Below, one piece after another: positions 1 through 7,944 of a stretch of DNA of 64,000 bases; within the stretch, counting starts at the first letter, position 1; each line of letters begins with the position of its first letter. The notes beneath the pieces were generated by a model that saw only the letters and a list, made by a program, of their open reading frames with translations, made no database searches and was not told where the DNA came from. The stretch is from Gaiellasilicea sp037720595 (lineage in GTDB: Bacteria > Actinomycetota > Thermoleophilia > Gaiellales > Gaiellaceae). The DNA is taken from the NCBI GenBank assembly GCA_037720595.1, contig JBBJLW010000007.1, positions 62,001 through 126,000 of the forward strand, in the 5' to 3' direction. The position numbers and the translations under genes were made by a program.

Positions 1-280
1 GAATCAGCATGAAGTGCTGATGCACCATCCCGATCCCGGCGTCGATGGCGTCGCGCGGGGAGCTCATCCGCGTCGGGGTGCCCTTGATCCTGATCTCCCC
101 CTCCTCCGGGGTGTAGAGCCCGTAGAGGACGTTCATCAGCGTCGACTTGCCGGCCCCGTTCTCCCCGAGGAGGGCGTGCACCTCACCGTGCCGCAGGTCG
201 AGGCTGACATCATCGTTCGCGACGATGCCGGGAAAGCGCTTGGTGATCCCGCGAAGCTCGAGAACCGGCCGCTCGTCCAC
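1..280 (-). CDS. ABC transporter ATP-binding protein, BMP-type importer (partial)
   Basis: Only the N-terminal 93 codons lie in the window; the gene runs off the left edge. The translation shows a Walker A motif, GENGAGKST, about 40 residues in, followed by a Q-loop region reading GMVHQHFML. This pattern is typical of ATPases of sugar and nucleoside (BMP/YufO-like) importers, which usually carry two ATPase domains. The GTG start at 280 is well fixed because an in-frame TAG lies four codons upstream. It is read in the same direction as the two BMP-family binding proteins at 399-2660, so it is probably the energy-coupling subunit of that importer. The permeases would lie beyond the window. Substrate is inferred from family and is not proven. 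Confidence 0.88.
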   Translation of the reverse strand, partial: MDERPVLELRGITKRFPGIVANDDVSLDLRHGEVHALLGENGAGKSTLMNVLYGLYTPEEGEIRIKGTPTRMSSPRDAIDAGIGMVHQHFMLI

Positions 281-364
281 CGCACGATTCTATGGTGCTC
301 GGACGGCTGCTCATGGCCGGAACACGCGTGCAGCGGTTCCCGGCGCGATCTCAGGCAGGCGAGT

Positions 365-385
365 GGGCGGAGCCAGGCTCCGCCC
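365..385 (-). terminator. Hairpin between BMP gene and ABC ATPase
   Basis: A perfect 9-bp stem, GGGCGGAGC paired with GCTCCGCCC, with a 3-nt loop lies directly after the stop codon of the BMP lipoprotein gene. There is no T-run, so it may act as a partial terminator or as a 3'-end stabiliser that makes binding-protein mRNA more abundant than ATPase mRNA. That role is inferred. Confidence 0.45.
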
Positions 386-398
386 CAGAGCCCCGCTG

Positions 399-1502
399 CT
401 AGCCGACCGTCTCCGGGATGTCGGTGAGCTCGCCGGCCGCGATCCGCTCTTGAACCTGCTTCACCCTGGCGACGACGTCTGCGGGAACACTGGCTGCGAT
501 CTCGCCGAGGCCGACGCCGCCCGAGGCGACGTCGAACACCGAGTCCTCCCCGCCCGCGAAGCTGCCGTCCTCCACTGCCTGGATCGACTGGAAGACGGCG
601 ACGTCGACCTTCTTGAGGGCGCTCGTGATCACGTGGTCGCCGAGATAGCCCTGATCGGCGTCGACCCCGATCCCGCTCACGTTCTGCTCCCTAGCGGCGT
701 TGAGCGCCCCGAGCCCGCACTGGCCGGCGACCTGGAAGACGACCGACGAGCCGCGCGCAATCTGGTTGAGGGCGATCTCCTTGCACTTCGCCTGGTCGAC
801 GAAGTCCTGCGAGTAGCCGTTCAGCGTCGTCACACGGGGGTTCGCCGCCTTCGCCCCCGCCTGGAAACCGGCGATGTAGCGATCGACCGGCGGGATCTTC
901 TGGCCTCCGACCGAGCTGATCGTCTGATTCGCTCCGGCCGACTCGGCGGCGACGAGCCCGGAGAGGTAGCCGACGAGATAGCCGGCCTCCTGCTCCTTGA
1001 AGAGAAGGCCGCGCACATTGGCCGGCTTCGTCTCCATCGCGGCCTGCGAGAAGTCGATGATCGCGAAGTTTGTGTCGGGGAACTGCTCGGCGACCGTCTC
1101 GACCGACTCTGCCATCAGGAAGCCGACGCCGATGATCAGGTCGTACTCCTGCTGGGCGAGCGTGGACAGGTTCGGGACGTAGTCGGAGTTCGCGCGCGAG
1201 ACGAGGACGCGGCCCTCCACGCCGAGCTGCTCCTTCGCCCGGTCGAGGCCCTGACTCGCGAGGAAGTTGAAGGAGCGGTCGTCGAGCCCACCGATGTCGG
1301 TGACGAGCCCGACCTTGAGCGACGAGCCGCCGGAGGTCGCGCCCGTGTCGGTCTCGGCGCCTTCGGTCGTCGTTTGAGCGGTTGTCTCCGCGAGGGTGTC
1401 GTCGTCGTCGCTACCGCAGCCTGCGACGAGGGCGAGCGCCGCGACGAGCGCGGTGAGCAACGAGAGCCGAAGAAGGAGACGTGGCACGGCGCGCAGGCTC
1501 AT
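399..1502 (-). CDS. BMP family ABC transporter substrate-binding lipoprotein
   Basis: A 367-residue binding protein of the BMP/Med (PnrA, basic membrane protein) family, which binds nucleosides or related compounds outside the membrane. The N-terminus has a basic start, a hydrophobic run and a lipobox ending LVAGC, so the mature protein should be lipid-anchored. This is followed by an acidic, Thr-rich linker. The core shows family landmarks such as VGLVTDIGGLDDRSFN, LIIGVGFLMAESV, and GIGVDADQGYLG near the C-terminal half. It is closely similar along its length to the protein encoded at 1578-2660, so the two are probably a tandem duplication. It is followed by the ATPase at 1-280. The start is ATG at 1502. 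Confidence 0.9.
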   Translation of the reverse strand: MSLRAVPRLLLRLSLLTALVAALALVAGCGSDDDDTLAETTAQTTTEGAETDTGATSGGSSLKVGLVTDIGGLDDRSFNFLASQGLDRAKEQLGVEGRVLVSRANSDYVPNLSTLAQQEYDLIIGVGFLMAESVETVAEQFPDTNFAIIDFSQAAMETKPANVRGLLFKEQEAGYLVGYLSGLVAAESAGANQTISSVGGQKIPPVDRYIAGFQAGAKAANPRVTTLNGYSQDFVDQAKCKEIALNQIARGSSVVFQVAGQCGLGALNAAREQNVSGIGVDADQGYLGDHVITSALKKVDVAVFQSIQAVEDGSFAGGEDSVFDVASGGVGLGEIAASVPADVVARVKQVQERIAAGELTDIPETVG

Positions 1503-1519
1503 CTACCGGCAAACGTACC

Positions 1520-1551
1520 GGGAGGGGCGGGTTCGGAAACCCACCCCTCCC
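1520..1551 (-). terminator. Long hairpin between tandem BMP genes
   Basis: On the transcribed minus strand GGGAGGGG-U-GGGUU pairs with AACCC-G-CCCCUCCC around a 4-nt loop, giving a 14-bp stem with one U-G wobble. No T-run follows. It lies in the short gap between the two binding-protein genes. A mRNA processing or partial termination role is inferred. Confidence 0.45.
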
Positions 1552-1577
1552 AGGACTTACGGATGCCTAACGACCTG

Positions 1578-2660
1578 CTAGCCGGTCGTCGCCGGGGGCG
1601 CCTGCGCCCGCACGACGATCGTCCCGGCCGCGATCTGCTTGCGGATCTTCTCCACGTCCGCCTTCAGTGCCGCGGAGATGCGCGTCGAGATCTTGCCGTA
1701 GCCGACCGCGCCGCTCTTGACGCCGAAGATGACGTCCCGGTTCGTGCCGAACTTGGCACCCCCGGCCTTCGCGGCCCCGACCGTACCGAGCACGGCGACG
1801 TCGACCTTCTTCGTCGCGCTCGTCATCACGTGGTTTCCGAGATAGCCCTGGTCGGCGTCGACGCCGATCCCGAACACACCTCGCTCCTTCGCGGCCGAAA
1901 GCACGCCGAGACCGCACTGACCCGCGACCTGGAAGACGACGCCCGCACCGTTCGCGATCATGTTCAGCGCCTGCTCCTTGCACTTCGCCTGGTCGACGAA
2001 GTCCTGCGAGTAGGCGTGCACGACCTTGACCTTCGGATTGGCCTTCTTCGCCCCCGCGTAATAGCCGGCGATGAATCGGTCGACCGGCGGGATCTTGAGG
2101 CCGCCGACCGCTCCGAGCATGATGTTGCCGCCGAACGGCTTCGCCGTGATCTGCCTTGCGGCGAGGTAGCCGACGAGGTAGCCCGCCTCCTGCTCCCTGA
2201 AGAGCAGACCGCGGATGTTCGTCGGGTTCCCCTTCTGCTTGACGCCCGAGTTGTCGATGATCGCGAACTTCGTCTTCGGGAACGCCTTGGCGACTGTCGC
2301 AACGGAATCGGCCATGAGGAAGCCCACGCCGATGATCAGGTTGTAGCCCTGACGTGCCGCGGTCGAGAGGTTCGGGACGTAGTCGGCGTTCGACTTCGAG
2401 ATGAAGACGCGACCCTGGACGCCGAACTTCTTCTTCGCGTCGTTCAGCCCCTTGTTCGCGAGGAAGTTGAACGAGCGGTCGTCGAGACCGCCGATGTCGG
2501 TCACGAGCGCGACCTTGAACGGTGCCTGCGCCGGTGCGGCTGTCGCCGCTGGCGAAGCAACCGAGGCGGCCGGCCGTGCGGAGCTGGTTCCGGTGACGAC
2601 GAGCGTCACGACGGCGACGAGCGCCGCCGCCACGAGCAGCATGAACGTGCGTGCCTTCAC
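1578..2660 (-). CDS. BMP family substrate-binding protein, secreted paralogue
   Basis: A 360-residue BMP-family binding protein, highly similar to the product of 399-1502 (shared blocks include VTDIGGLDDRSFNFLA and GIGVDADQGYLG). The N-terminus is a hydrophobic signal sequence followed by TSSARPAAS. Unlike its neighbour it has no lipobox cysteine, so it is probably cleaved and released or held through another contact. The GTG start at 2660 is supported by an AAGGAGG ribosome-binding site 5 nt upstream. It is the first gene of the visible importer cluster. Why two paralogues are kept with one ATPase is unknown; different substrates or a soluble versus anchored division of labour are possible. 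Confidence 0.88.
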   Translation of the reverse strand: MKARTFMLLVAAALVAVVTLVVTGTSSARPAASVASPAATAAPAQAPFKVALVTDIGGLDDRSFNFLANKGLNDAKKKFGVQGRVFISKSNADYVPNLSTAARQGYNLIIGVGFLMADSVATVAKAFPKTKFAIIDNSGVKQKGNPTNIRGLLFREQEAGYLVGYLAARQITAKPFGGNIMLGAVGGLKIPPVDRFIAGYYAGAKKANPKVKVVHAYSQDFVDQAKCKEQALNMIANGAGVVFQVAGQCGLGVLSAAKERGVFGIGVDADQGYLGNHVMTSATKKVDVAVLGTVGAAKAGGAKFGTNRDVIFGVKSGAVGYGKISTRISAALKADVEKIRKQIAAGTIVVRAQAPPATTG

Positions 2661-2764
2661 ATACCCTCCTTAGAGATCACAACCACCGCGAGACTTGGAC
2701 GCTTGATTACATCGCAAGTTGGCGCGGAAAGAAAGACTTTACGTGCTTCAAGGCGCGTTCGAGG

Positions 2765-4978
2765 TCAGGAGCTGGCCACGAAGCGCTCGAGTTCAGCCTC
2801 GTCGACGAGCACGCGGCGCGGCTTCGAGCCCTCGTAGCCGGAGATGATCCCGCGCCGCTCCAGCATGTCCACGAGCCTGCCGGCGCGCGTATAACCGACG
2901 CGCAGGCGGCGCTGGAGCAGCGATACCGAGGCGGTCTGCGTCTGCACGACGATCTCGATCGCCTTCTCGAGCAGCGGATCCTCGTCGGGGTCGAAGTCGC
3001 CGTCGTGGGCGTCGAGGTCGTCGTCGGCCGACGACTCCGGCGCCTCGAGCAACGACGCGTCGAGCTCCTGCTCGCGCTGGTGGCGGCACTGCTCGACGAC
3101 GAGAGCGACCTCGTCTTCGCTGACGTACGCGCCTTGAACCCGCTGCAGTCGACTCGTGCCGAGTGGCTTGAAGAGCATGTCGCCCTGGCCGAGCAGGCTC
3201 TCCGCGCCGGCACCGTCGAGGATCACGCGCGAGTCGGTCATGCTCGAGACGGCAAAGGCGATCCGGCTCGGCACGTTGGCCTTGATCATCCCCGTGATCA
3301 CGTCGACCGAGGGCCGCTGGGTGGCCAGGACGAGATGGATCCCGACCGCGCGCGACTTCTGTGCCAGCCGGATGATCGCGTCCTCCACCATTTGCGGGCT
3401 CGTCATCATCAGGTCTGCGAGCTCGTCGATCACGACGAGGAGATAGGGAAGCGGATCCTCGCCGCGGGCGCGGAAGGCACGATTCGCCTCGGGGAGGTTG
3501 CGCGCGCGCACGATCGAGAGTCGCTCGTAGCGGCGCTCCATCTCGGCCACGACGTTCGTGAGAACGGCGCTCGCCTCCTTCGGATTCGAGACGACGGGCG
3601 TCAGGAGGTGCGGGATCGACTCGTAGTAGTTGAGCTCGATCCGCTTCGGGTCGATCAGGATCATCCGCACCTCGTCCGGGGTCGAGCGGAGCAGGATCGA
3701 GGTCAGGATCGTGTTGATGCAACCCGACTTGCCCGACCCGGTCGTCCCCGCGATCAGGATGTGCGGCATCCGTGCCAGGTCGGCCCAGACGGCGTTCCCG
3801 GAGATGTCCTTGCCGTGCCAGACCGCGAGCGGGCTGGCGCTTCCGGGCAGGTCGTCGTAGACGTCGCCGAGCGTGACGATCCTCGGCGAAAGGTTCGGCA
3901 CCTCGACTCCGACCGCCTGCTTGCCCGGGATCGGGGCAAGGATCCGGATCTCGGTCGTCGCGAGCGCGTAGCTCAGATCGTCCTTCAGGGCGGCGACTTT
4001 CGAGACCTTCGTCCCGGGCGCGAGCTGCAACTCGTAGCGCGTGACCCGCGGGCCCGCGATCTGACCGACGATCGTCGCCTCCACCCCGAAGTTGGCGAGC
4101 GCGTTCACGAGCACCTCGGCGGTCCGCGCGTTCGACTTCGTCGTGTCGCCGGTCACGGCCGGCGAGCGCTTCAGGACCTTGCGATCCGGGAGGACGTATT
4201 CGGCGGGCGGGCGGTCGATGTCGAACGACGGCTGCTGCCAGCTCTCCTCGGTCGCCGCGTCCTCGACCGAGAGCGGCGGCGGCTCCGGGCCTTCCGAGAT
4301 CACGTCCGGGTAGTCGTGGACGACGTCGACCGGAGGCTCGTGGACAGGTGCGAGTGCGGGCGTCGGCGCGAGAGCCTTGTGGCTCGGGGCCGCGAGCCTC
4401 TCCCGCTCGATCCGGCCACGCGCCGCGGTGCCCGCGCGGCGGAGCTGGTGTCCGGAGCGACGAAGGAGCGCGCCGGCCGAGGCCCCGGTGAGGAGGAGCA
4501 CGCCGGCGAGCAGGGCGGTCAGGCCGACGAGGAACGAGCCGGTGCCGCCGAGGAGCGCCGCGAGCGCGCCGCCGAAGGCGTCGCCGACGAAACCGCCGTT
4601 GGGAGAGCCGAGCGTCGTCATCAGGCCGACCAGGGTCACCCCCAGGCCCACTCGAAAAGGCTTGACGTCGATCAGGGCGCTGCGGAAGAGCATCAGGCCG
4701 CCGATGCCCACAAGCAGGAGCGGCACCACGTAGGCCGCGTTTCCAAGCAGGTCGCGTAGGCCGGTCTCGATCTTCTCGCCGACGATCCCGCCCTCCCAGC
4801 CGAGGTAGAGCAGCGATGCGAGGAAGAGCCCGAGTGTGCCCAGGCCGAGCCCGACGAGCTCGGGGTGCTGATGGGCGACGAGCCGGCGGGCCGCGACGCC
4901 CTTGCGCTTGCTTCTCCGCTTCTTCACCCGCGAGGGCGTGCGCGGCCGGAGTGGTCGCTTCTTCTTCCTCGCAGTCAT
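2765..4978 (-). CDS. ftsK: DNA translocase FtsK/SpoIIIE
   Basis: A 737-residue chromosome-segregation motor. The N-terminus is Arg/Lys-rich, followed by about four membrane segments in the first 200 residues, then a proline- and acid-rich linker. The translocase domain contains Walker A GTTGSGKSG and Walker B LLVVIDELADL. The C-terminal gamma domain, LLQRRLRVGYTRAGRLVDML, is the winged helix that reads KOPS-type polar sequences and contacts XerCD in other bacteria. The reading frame continues 42 codons upstream to 5104, but that stretch overlaps a repeated non-coding sequence and looks unlike FtsK. The ATG at 4978, starting MTARKKKRPLRP, is therefore preferred. It pumps DNA through the closing septum. 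Confidence 0.95.
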   Translation of the reverse strand: MTARKKKRPLRPRTPSRVKKRRSKRKGVAARRLVAHQHPELVGLGLGTLGLFLASLLYLGWEGGIVGEKIETGLRDLLGNAAYVVPLLLVGIGGLMLFRSALIDVKPFRVGLGVTLVGLMTTLGSPNGGFVGDAFGGALAALLGGTGSFLVGLTALLAGVLLLTGASAGALLRRSGHQLRRAGTAARGRIERERLAAPSHKALAPTPALAPVHEPPVDVVHDYPDVISEGPEPPPLSVEDAATEESWQQPSFDIDRPPAEYVLPDRKVLKRSPAVTGDTTKSNARTAEVLVNALANFGVEATIVGQIAGPRVTRYELQLAPGTKVSKVAALKDDLSYALATTEIRILAPIPGKQAVGVEVPNLSPRIVTLGDVYDDLPGSASPLAVWHGKDISGNAVWADLARMPHILIAGTTGSGKSGCINTILTSILLRSTPDEVRMILIDPKRIELNYYESIPHLLTPVVSNPKEASAVLTNVVAEMERRYERLSIVRARNLPEANRAFRARGEDPLPYLLVVIDELADLMMTSPQMVEDAIIRLAQKSRAVGIHLVLATQRPSVDVITGMIKANVPSRIAFAVSSMTDSRVILDGAGAESLLGQGDMLFKPLGTSRLQRVQGAYVSEDEVALVVEQCRHQREQELDASLLEAPESSADDDLDAHDGDFDPDEDPLLEKAIEIVVQTQTASVSLLQRRLRVGYTRAGRLVDMLERRGIISGYEGSKPRRVLVDEAELERFVASS

Positions 4979-5038
4979 GTGGAGGCCGTTCGACGCTCTC
5001 GCACGGACCCCTCTCAGCCGGTGCTCAACGTGACGTGT

Positions 5039-5123
5039 CCGCAGCGGACACGCCCAGGGGCTGGCCCCGGACGGGGCTGCGCGAGCCATGGCCGCAGCGG
5101 ACACGCCCAGGGGCTGGCCCCGG
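5039..5123. repeat. Direct repeat of a 32-bp palindromic unit
   Basis: A 32-bp unit occurs identically at 5039-5070 and 5092-5123. Each unit contains the palindrome CCGCAGCGG and a GGGGCTGGCCCC hairpin. The first copy extends to a 17-bp near-perfect palindrome, GTGTCCGCAGCGGACAC. It fills the divergent space between ftsK and the MFS gene. Its role is unknown. Confidence 0.7.
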
Positions 5124-5169
5124 CAACGGCTGCAAGCGACATCGCCCGGCGAATCGTCAGAGTGGGTCG

Positions 5170-6312
5170 ATGCTGCGCGCCGCCCGCACCGCCGTCACGG
5201 TCGTCTTCTTCGCAAGCGGTGCCTCGTACGGAAGCTGGGTCGCGCGGGTTCCCTCGCTTCAGGAGGGGATCGACGCCACCAAGTCGGAGATCGGACTCGT
5301 TTTGTTCGGGATCGCAGCCGGCGCGGTTCTCATGCTTCCCGTGGCGGGCTGGCTCTCGGCACGACTTGGGAGCCGAAGGGTCACGCAGGCGGGGCTCATC
5401 GGCGTGGCGGTCACGCTGCCCCTGATCGGGCTGGCGCCGTCGCCCCTCACGCTCGGCTTCGCGTTCGCCGCTTTCGGCGTGGCCGGAGCGACGCTCGACC
5501 TCGCGATGAACGCGCATGGCGTCGCCGTCGAGGAGCGCTACTCGCGGCCGATCCTCTCCTCCTTCCATGCGGCGTTCAGCCTCGGCGGACTCGCGGGAGC
5601 CGCCTCCGGCGGGATCGCTGCGGCGCTCGGTGTCTCGCCGGCGGCGCAGCTCACCGGCACCTCGGCTGTCGTCCTCGTGATCGCCGTCTGGTCGAGACCC
5701 CGCCTCCTCGACGGCCATGTGGACGTCGCGTCCGGTCCGGTCTACGGGAGGCCCTCGGCCGGCCTCGTCGCCCTGGCGGCGATCGCTTTCGCGGGTCTCC
5801 TGGCCGAGGGGGCTGCGGGCGACTGGAGTGGCATCTACCTGAACGAGACTCTCGGTACCGGCGAGGGCGCGGCAACCACCGCATTCATCGGCTTCTCGAT
5901 CACGATGACGCTCGGACGGCTCGTCGGCGACCGGCTGACGAGCGCGTGGGGTGCGGCCCGACTGACCCGAAGCGCGAGCCTCCTCGGCGCAGCGGGGACT
6001 GCTGCGGCGCTCCTCACCGGCGATCCGGTCGTGGCCGTGGTCGGTTTCGCCTGCCTCGGTGCCGGCCTCTCGACCGTGATCCCGACCGTCTTCCGGGCGG
6101 CCGGCGCGGCACGCTCGTCACCGAGCGCCGGGATCGCCGCGGTCTCGACCGTCGGCTACGGCGCTTTCCTCGTCGGCCCGCCGGCGATCGGCTTCCTCGC
6201 AGATGCGACCTCGCTGACCTTCGCGCTCTCCCTCCTCGTCGCTCTCTGCACGCTGATGGCGCTGCTCGCCGGCGCTACCGCGCCCGCGGCGCCCGGCTCC
6301 GAGCAGCCGTGA
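5170..6312 (+). CDS. MFS transporter
   Basis: A 380-residue protein composed almost wholly of hydrophobic helices, about 12, as in the major facilitator superfamily. Near the N-terminus FFASGASYGSWVARVPSLQ and the loop GWLSARLGSRRVTQ correspond to helix 1 and the cytoplasmic loop 2-3 motif of the YbjJ/fucose-permease-like subgroup. The substrate cannot be read from sequence; members of this group are often exporters. The frame is open from 4816, but the upstream part is the antisense of ftsK, so the ATG at 5170 was chosen. CAGAGT lies 6 nt before it and may be a -10 box. It is divergent from ftsK and convergent with the small ORF at 6322. Confidence 0.88.
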   Translation: MLRAARTAVTVVFFASGASYGSWVARVPSLQEGIDATKSEIGLVLFGIAAGAVLMLPVAGWLSARLGSRRVTQAGLIGVAVTLPLIGLAPSPLTLGFAFAAFGVAGATLDLAMNAHGVAVEERYSRPILSSFHAAFSLGGLAGAASGGIAAALGVSPAAQLTGTSAVVLVIAVWSRPRLLDGHVDVASGPVYGRPSAGLVALAAIAFAGLLAEGAAGDWSGIYLNETLGTGEGAATTAFIGFSITMTLGRLVGDRLTSAWGAARLTRSASLLGAAGTAAALLTGDPVVAVVGFACLGAGLSTVIPTVFRAAGAARSSPSAGIAAVSTVGYGAFLVGPPAIGFLADATSLTFALSLLVALCTLMALLAGATAPAAPGSEQP

Positions 6313-6321
6313 CGACGGTCG

Positions 6322-6486
6322 TCATGGCTTCGCTCTGTGTCCGTAGACGCTCCATAGAAGTAGCGTGGCCCCGCCGCACACGAACACGCCGCCCGCGAGA
6401 CGTCCGTTCAGGAGCGCAACCAGACCGATCGCGAGAACGAGCGTGCCCAGAGTGGAGACCCCGAGCCGGAGCAGCCCGGGCGGCAT
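6322..6486 (-). CDS. Small two-helix membrane protein, unknown
   Basis: A 54-residue ORF whose ATG follows the TGA stop of the nucleoside hydrolase with no gap (TGAATG), so it would be translationally coupled. The protein has two hydrophobic stretches, LGTLVLAIGLVALL and VFVCGGATLLLWSVY, separated by a short NGR-containing turn, and a basic tail. I do not recognise the family. Support comes from the coupling and the plausible membrane topology. It is too short for ordinary ORF calling. Confidence 0.5.
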   Translation of the reverse strand: MPPGLLRLGVSTLGTLVLAIGLVALLNGRLAGGVFVCGGATLLLWSVYGHRAKP

Positions 6487-7401
6487 TCAGCCGAGGCTGG
6501 CGGCGCGCTCGAGCAGGAGCTCGAAGAAGGCGTCGCTGTCGACGTCCACACCGACATCGGCGTTGGGGTCTCGCTCGGTTCGCCGCCAGAGATCGACCAC
6601 GGTGCGACCGCGGCAGAGCTCCGACTCCACCTCGATCTCCACGTTGCGGTGCTCGGTGCGCACGAGCGATGGCCGGAAGACCTGAGCAAGCGCGATCGCA
6701 TCGTGGACCGGAGCGCCGTCCCAGCCGTAGGTGCGCGCGTGGTAGAGCTTGAAGAACTCGACGAGCTCGGCGACGAAGGTGCCGACCCGGCCCGCGGCGC
6801 GGAAGCGGTCTGCCCACTCCGGCGTGAGGAGCGCCTTGTGGGTGACGTCGAGCCCGATCATCGTCACCGGCCTGCCGCAGCGGAAGACGCGCTGCGCCGC
6901 CTCCGGGTCGGCCCAGATGTTGAACTCGGCCGCGGGCGTCATGTTGCCCTCGGCGATCGCTCCGCCCATCAGGACGATCCGCTCGACGTTCGCCGTGCCG
7001 TGCGCCTCGAGGTAGAGCGCGACGTTCGTGAGCGGGCCGACGGCGACGAGCACGGTGCCGGGCCGGATTCGATCAGCGATGAAGTCGATCGCCGGCTGGT
7101 CGACGGGTTGCGCGGTTGCCGCCGCCAGCTCAGGCCCGTCGAGACCGCTTTCGCCGTGCACGTGCGCGGCGACGTGGAGGTCGCGCACGAGCGGCCGGTC
7201 GGCTCCACGCGCCACCGGTACGTCGCTGCGTCCGACGAGCTCGAGCACGCGCAGGGCGTTCTCGGTTGTCTTGTCGAGCGTCTGGTTCCCGTGCACCGTG
7301 GTGACGCCGAGCAGCTCGACCTCGGGGCTCGCGAGCGCGAGGAGGAGCGCGATCGCGTCGTCGTGCCCCGGATCGCAATCCAAGATGATCGGGATCGTCA
7401 T
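6487..7401 (-). CDS. Inosine-uridine preferring nucleoside hydrolase family protein
   Basis: A 304-residue member of the nucleoside hydrolase (IUNH) family, which cleaves ribonucleosides to base and ribose. The hallmark calcium-binding N-terminal motif is present as LDCDPGHDDA at residues 7-16. Further family signatures are GVTTVHGNQ and, in the C-terminal half, a histidine in GAPVHDAIAL that fits the usual catalytic HDA. The frame extends upstream to 7596 inside the neighbouring gene; the ATG at 7401 directly before the conserved motif was taken. It could act in purine/pyrimidine salvage and fits with the BMP-type nucleoside importer at the window start, although the two are not in one operon. 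Confidence 0.9.
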   Translation of the reverse strand: MTIPIILDCDPGHDDAIALLLALASPEVELLGVTTVHGNQTLDKTTENALRVLELVGRSDVPVARGADRPLVRDLHVAAHVHGESGLDGPELAAATAQPVDQPAIDFIADRIRPGTVLVAVGPLTNVALYLEAHGTANVERIVLMGGAIAEGNMTPAAEFNIWADPEAAQRVFRCGRPVTMIGLDVTHKALLTPEWADRFRAAGRVGTFVAELVEFFKLYHARTYGWDGAPVHDAIALAQVFRPSLVRTEHRNVEIEVESELCRGRTVVDLWRRTERDPNADVGVDVDSDAFFELLLERAASLG

Positions 7402-7405
7402 GCGC

Positions 7406-7942
7406 CTACGCAGCGATCGCGCGGAGGTCGTCGACCGTCGCGCCGAGCAGGGTGTCGCGAAGGTCGAAGAGCCCGGCCCAGAGAGAAGAGGCGTCGGGCG
7501 CCGTGTCCATGCGCGCCGCATCCGAGAGCCCCTGGAGGGCGCGCACGAGCACGGCGAGCTCGAGGTAGGCGGCCGCGACGCGGTTCGGGCAGGCACTGAC
7601 GCCGGCGCGGGTCAGCACCGGAGTCCACTCGACGAGCTCGCCGGCGCCGGGTCCCGAGTACCAGGAACGGCCCTCGGCCCGGTCGGCCTCGAGCTCGACG
7701 AGGTAACGGCCGAGGGGCGTCTCGAGCCCGGCGAGCGCGGTCTCGACCCGGTCGGCGGCGTGCCGCAGCGCAGCCTCGCGCCCACCCGCGGTGGCGGGCT
7801 CCGCGTCTCCCCGGCCCCAGCGCTCGAGCAGGCGGCAGAACGCGAGCGCCGAGACCTCGCACGCTCGGAGCTGGGAGATCAGCCGCCGCGCGGTCAGCTC
7901 GCTCGGTGCGTGCAGCACAAGGATGTCCGGCCACTCAGCCAC
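7406..7942 (-). CDS. Conserved hypothetical protein downstream of RNase J
   Basis: A 178-residue, largely helical, acidic soluble protein with GTG start at 7942, 2 nt after the RNase J stop codon. It ends 4 nt before the nucleoside hydrolase start, so it belongs to the same operon. There is no signal peptide or membrane segment. Notable blocks are WPDILVLHAPSEL at the N-terminus and VEWTPVLTRAGVSACPNRV in the middle. I do not recognise a family. Codon usage and position between two real genes argue that it is genuine; overlapping frames on the same stretch look like shadows. Confidence 0.6.
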   Translation of the reverse strand: MAEWPDILVLHAPSELTARRLISQLRACEVSALAFCRLLERWGRGDAEPATAGGREAALRHAADRVETALAGLETPLGRYLVELEADRAEGRSWYSGPGAGELVEWTPVLTRAGVSACPNRVAAAYLELAVLVRALQGLSDAARMDTAPDASSLWAGLFDLRDTLLGATVDDLRAIAA

Positions 7943-7944
7943 CG

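Noticed and set aside
147..2837. Long plus-strand open frame over the BMP genes
   Set aside because: It is antisense to two clear binding proteins; its sequence is Arg/Asp/Val low-complexity typical of high-GC shadow frames.
4979..5104. N-terminal extension of FtsK
   Set aside because: It would translate through the 32-bp direct repeat and gives no FtsK-like sequence; ATG 4978 starts with the expected basic region.
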